Source: an uncultured Peptococcaceae bacterium
Lineage (GTDB): Bacteria > Bacillota > Peptococcia > Peptococcales > Peptococcaceae
Reading direction: 5' to 3'
Assembly (NCBI GenBank): GCA_902496505.1
Contig: CABVBB010000096.1
Location: 1 to 7,336 of the forward strand
Length of the DNA: 7,336 nt
A program made the position numbers and the translations under genes. Positions 5,359-7,336 of the stretch are shown one piece after another; the stretch's first letter is position 1; each line of letters begins with the position of its first letter. The notes under the pieces were generated by a model that saw nothing but the letters and a program-made list of their open reading frames with translations, ran no database searches and was not told the origin of the DNA.

Positions 5359-5631
5359 TCAGATGAACAAGAAATTGAGCAAGGCGACCAAGATCAGTCC
5401 CGGGATGCCCAAGATGGCAATGATGAGCACGGTCACTGGATTGACCGGCAAATGATACGACCACATTTCTCCGACCACACTCAATATACACAAAAAAACG
5501 ACGGCCATGATCGAATTGACCGCCAGCTTCATCACCAGCTGCACCGGCGCAGAGGCCAGGCGCACCAGGATATAGACCAGAAAGCTCACGATCAGCACGG
5601 CCAGAACGATAGCGAAACCCATGCCTAACAT
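5359..5631 (-). CDS. bofA: BofA-family membrane protein (pro-sigma-K processing inhibitor family)
   Basis: 90 aa, matching the about 87-90 aa of the family. A hydrophobic N-terminal helix (about 4-24), the line RLASAPVQLVMKLAVNSIMAVV-like (24-45; quoted in pieces: PVQLVMKL, NSIMAVV), and the diagnostic C-terminal line LPVNPVTVLIIAILGIPG (61-78) followed by a last hydrophobic helix identify BofA. In Bacillus BofA anchors SpoIVFA with the SpoIVFB protease in the forespore outer membrane and holds back sigma-K activation; whether that holds here depends on sporulation, which the window does not show. Start chosen at ATG 5631, 6 nt after AGAGGGGG; ATG 5622 (87 aa) is a real alternative using AGAGG. 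An upstream in-frame ATG at 5682 lacks a site and adds residues foreign to the family. It is 67 bp after the YaaL stop and probably cotranscribed with it. Confidence 0.88.
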   Translation of the reverse strand: MLGMGFAIVLAVLIVSFLVYILVRLASAPVQLVMKLAVNSIMAVVFLCILSVVGEMWSYHLPVNPVTVLIIAILGIPGLILVALLNFLFI

Positions 5632-5698
5632 CCTCTTCCCCCTCTCAAACCTGCTGGTAATATATATGCCCGTCCCGGCCAAATATGCCAGCCGTTCT

Positions 5699-6004
5699 CT
5701 AGCGCAGCTCGATGGTTTCTTGACGCAGTCTGGCCTCTTTGCTGAGCTGCAAGAGATACCCGTAGCGGCTTTCTGTCGCCTGCAGCTGCAAGATGACGTG
5801 CTCCACTACCCGCGGGTCAGACACCTCATTATAAACGCGCTGGAGATTCTGCCACTGGACCTTGGCCTCAGTGATCTGCTGCAAGAGCTCCTCCGCCCAT
5901 AGATCACGCTCCGCCGCCATTTGGTGCCGTCTGCCTGCCGCTTCTTTGAGCCACAGCCTGAGATCCCATCCAGCAGCCGGGTGCATCGCCATTTGTTTAC
6001 TCAT
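5699..6004 (-). CDS. yaaL: YaaL-like DUF2508 family protein
   Basis: 101 aa, small, soluble and highly helical. The family core is at about residues 38-92: EELLQQITEAKVQWQNLQ, then VYNEVSDPRVVEHVI and SRYGYLLQLSKEAR, which match the DUF2508 pattern of an EAK-W helix, a turn with DP, and a final A-E-x-RY-YLL helix. The first 35 residues are a family-unlike, positively charged and methionine-rich extension, longer than in B. subtilis YaaL. ATG at 6004 is 7 nt after AAGGAGG, an excellent site. In Bacillus the order is recR-yaaL-bofA; here yaaL-bofA is kept but the gene before it is a transporter with a terminator, so recR is absent from this position. Its molecular function is unknown. Confidence 0.85.
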   Translation of the reverse strand: MSKQMAMHPAAGWDLRLWLKEAAGRRHQMAAERDLWAEELLQQITEAKVQWQNLQRVYNEVSDPRVVEHVILQLQATESRYGYLLQLSKEARLRQETIELR

Positions 6005-6030
6005 AGGGAAACCTCCTTTTTGATCCTCTG

Positions 6031-6058
6031 CCTATAAGTATGCGGCAAATGCTGGAAA
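6031..6058 (-). promoter_or_regulatory. Weak candidate promoter of the yaaL-bofA unit
   Basis: On the minus strand TTTCCA (6053-6058) and TATAGG (6031-6036) are 16 bp apart, each a 4/6 match. It lies after the transporter's terminator and 27 bp before the yaaL ATG. A promoter is expected here because of that terminator, but the hexamers are poor. Confidence 0.25.
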
Positions 6059-6083
6059 AATAATCACGAGTTTTGGACACGCT

Positions 6084-6116
6084 AAAAAGCGCCCCCTTCA
6101 CTGGAAAGGAGCGCTT
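6084..6116 (-). terminator. Rho-independent terminator of the efflux transporter gene
   Basis: Read on the minus strand, AAGCGCTCCTT (from 6116 to 6106) pairs with AGGGGGCGCTT (from 6097 to 6087) as an 11-bp stem with two G-U pairs; a run of five T (6088-6084), partly overlapping the stem, follows. It begins 5 bp after the transporter's stop codon. Confidence 0.88.
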
Positions 6117-6121
6117 GTTTA

Positions 6122-7336
6122 TTATTCAGTCGGTTCGCAGTCGCGGCAGGGCTTTTGGTTTTTGATGAATGTTGCCAGAAAAACAGTCAAAAGCAGCGCC
6201 AGGACCAAGGTGAAGAAGACATCATTGACCGCCTGCATTTGGGCGAAATTATACGCAGCTGAGCCCTCGACGCCTGCGCCCACATTGCCGTTGGCTGTGT
6301 AATGGTAAGCCATACGGAAGCTGAGGAGCGCCGTCAGCATGGACAGCCAGATCACGGAGCTCAATTGTCTGCACCAGCTCAGCATAGACGAAGCATGGCC
6401 AGACAGGCGAATGGGGATGATGCTCATGCCGTAGTCAGTCAGCGGCATATTGACCAAGCCGATGCCGAAATAGCGAAGTCCCATGAAGAGGATGATCCAG
6501 AAAACGCCGGTACTCACCCCTACCCGGCTCATGGCAAAGTTGCCGCAGACCGCAAGCAAAAGTCCGCCGATGATCAGCGTTTTATTCGTAAAACTCTTGA
6601 TCAAAAGCCGCGATATATAATTGGCCGCCACCATGCACATGGCTGGCAGACAGAGGATCAGGCCCGCCTCCAGCGGCGTATGCCCCTGAATGGTCTGGAG
6701 ATATACCGCCATCAAAAGCGGCATGATGGTGAACGTCATCTGCATGGTACAGGTGACCAGGATGGTCATTGCAAACGGTTTGTAGCGAAAAACTTTAAAA
6801 TTGAGCAGCGGCGTCTGACTCTGATATTCCATGCGCATAAAGAGGGCGATCAGGATGATGCCCGCCAGAACGGTCACCCAGAAAGCTGCGGAAACCCAGC
6901 CCCAGTCCTCCACCTTGGTGAAGGCCACCAGGATCAATGCTGTGCCCACTGCTACGATGACGATGCCTTTGAAATCCAGCCGTCCATTGTCCTGCACATT
7001 GCCTTTCGGCACACTGCCATATGCCAGGAAAAAGGCCACTGCCACCAGCGGCACATTGACCAAAAACAAGCTGTGCCAATTGAACACGCTGAGCAAAAAG
7101 CCCGCAATGGTCGGCCCGATGGTCGGCCCCAGTGAATTGGCCATGACCGACAGCCCCAGATAGCCCGCCTGCTTTTCCCGGGGAATATACATATACAAGA
7201 GCGTCATGGTGCACGGCGTGATAAAGCCCGCTGCAATACCCTTGAGCATGCGGAAAATGATCAGCGTATAAATAGTATTGCAAAAAACGCAGCAGATGGC
7301 ACAGATGCCCATGACCACCAGCGCTGTCAAATACAC
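6122..7336 (-). CDS. MFS multidrug efflux transporter, DHA2 (EmrB/QacA) family (partial, N-terminus beyond window)
   Basis: 404 residues are visible to the right edge with the frame open; the first codon in view (GTG) is most likely internal. The view starts in what matches transmembrane helix 3 of the 14-helix DHA2 family, so about 60-80 residues with helices 1-2 and most of motif A are missing. The antiporter motif C is present at visible residues 61-79 (GLSVMANSLGPTIGPTIAG), followed by NWHSLFLVNVP, the family's W-R-x-x-F-x-x-N-x-P line. Many hydrophobic helices follow, and the cytoplasmic tail ends KPCRDCEPTE. Such proteins exchange protons for drugs or other amphiphiles across the cytoplasmic membrane. 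The terminator right after the stop shows it ends a transcription unit. The substrate is unknown; whether a partner membrane-fusion gene or regulator lies upstream is outside the window. Confidence 0.92.
   Translation of the reverse strand: MYLTALVVMGICAICCVFCNTIYTLIIFRMLKGIAAGFITPCTMTLLYMYIPREKQAGYLGLSVMANSLGPTIGPTIAGFLLSVFNWHSLFLVNVPLVAVAFFLAYGSVPKGNVQDNGRLDFKGIVIVAVGTALILVAFTKVEDWGWVSAAFWVTVLAGIILIALFMRMEYQSQTPLLNFKVFRYKPFAMTILVTCTMQMTFTIMPLLMAVYLQTIQGHTPLEAGLILCLPAMCMVAANYISRLLIKSFTNKTLIIGGLLLAVCGNFAMSRVGVSTGVFWIILFMGLRYFGIGLVNMPLTDYGMSIIPIRLSGHASSMLSWCRQLSSVIWLSMLTALLSFRMAYHYTANGNVGAGVEGSAAYNFAQMQAVNDVFFTLVLALLLTVFLATFIKNQKPCRDCEPTE

Noticed and set aside
5157..5366. 69-codon plus-strand frame (GTG start) between the MerR and BofA genes
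   Set aside because: No ribosome binding site before the GTG, it runs through the strong 19-bp hairpin and overlaps the end of BofA, and no family is recognisable. The stretch is better explained as non-coding, structured DNA.
5632..5682. Longer BofA start at 5682
   Set aside because: No ribosome binding site there; the added residues (MAGTGIYITSRFERGKR) are polar and unlike BofA, while ATG 5631 has a good site and gives the family length.
6302..7135. 277-codon plus-strand frame
   Set aside because: Antisense to the transporter; its composition (many His, Gln, Arg, Asp) is typical of the reverse of a membrane-protein gene, and it has no family-like motifs.
7334..7336. GTG at the right edge as the transporter start
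   Set aside because: The protein seen from there begins around transmembrane helix 3 of the DHA2 family, so the GTG is most likely an internal valine and the gene is cut by the window.

Overview
The window looks like a piece of a Bacillota (Firmicutes) chromosome of medium GC content. The best lineage clue is an adjacent YaaL (DUF2508) – BofA gene pair, which belongs to endospore-forming Firmicutes and their relatives. Strong AGGAGG-type ribosome binding sites and rho-independent terminators agree with this. A Negativicutes-like or clostridial host is a guess; no rRNA or other taxonomic marker is present.

Layout: 1-1117 (minus, cut by the left edge) is a SARP/BTAD-type transcriptional regulator with a C-terminal GGDEF-like domain whose signature is degenerate. 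1243-1896 (minus) is a YigZ/IMPACT-family protein. 1897-2258 is a 362-base gene-free gap between divergent promoters; it carries a dense cluster of DnaA boxes (four perfect TTATCCACA nonamers plus two one-mismatch copies within 133 bp). 2259-2642 (plus) is a small thioredoxin-like protein, 2855-4126 (plus) a metal-dependent amidohydrolase, and 4254-5108 (plus) a MerR-family regulator with a GyrI-like effector domain. Each of these three has its own promoter; the first two end in clear terminators. 5109-5358 is a non-coding stretch with several inverted repeats between convergent genes. 5359-5631 and 5699-6004 (minus) are BofA and YaaL. 6122-7336 (minus, cut by the right edge) is a DHA2-type multidrug efflux transporter with its own terminator.

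How the genes work together: apart from the YaaL-BofA pair, most genes look like single-gene transcription units. The MerR gene has an operator-like dyad in a 19-bp promoter spacer, typical of drug-sensing MerR autoregulation. A drug exporter lies about 1 kb beyond its end, but they have separate signals, so a regulatory link is only a possibility. The most notable feature is the DnaA-box cluster at 1986-2118. It has the density and two-sided orientation of a replication origin or a DnaA-titrating locus, yet neither flanking gene is dnaA, dnaN or rpmH. The recR-yaaL-bofA neighbourhood lies close to oriC in Bacillus, which makes a nearby origin conceivable.
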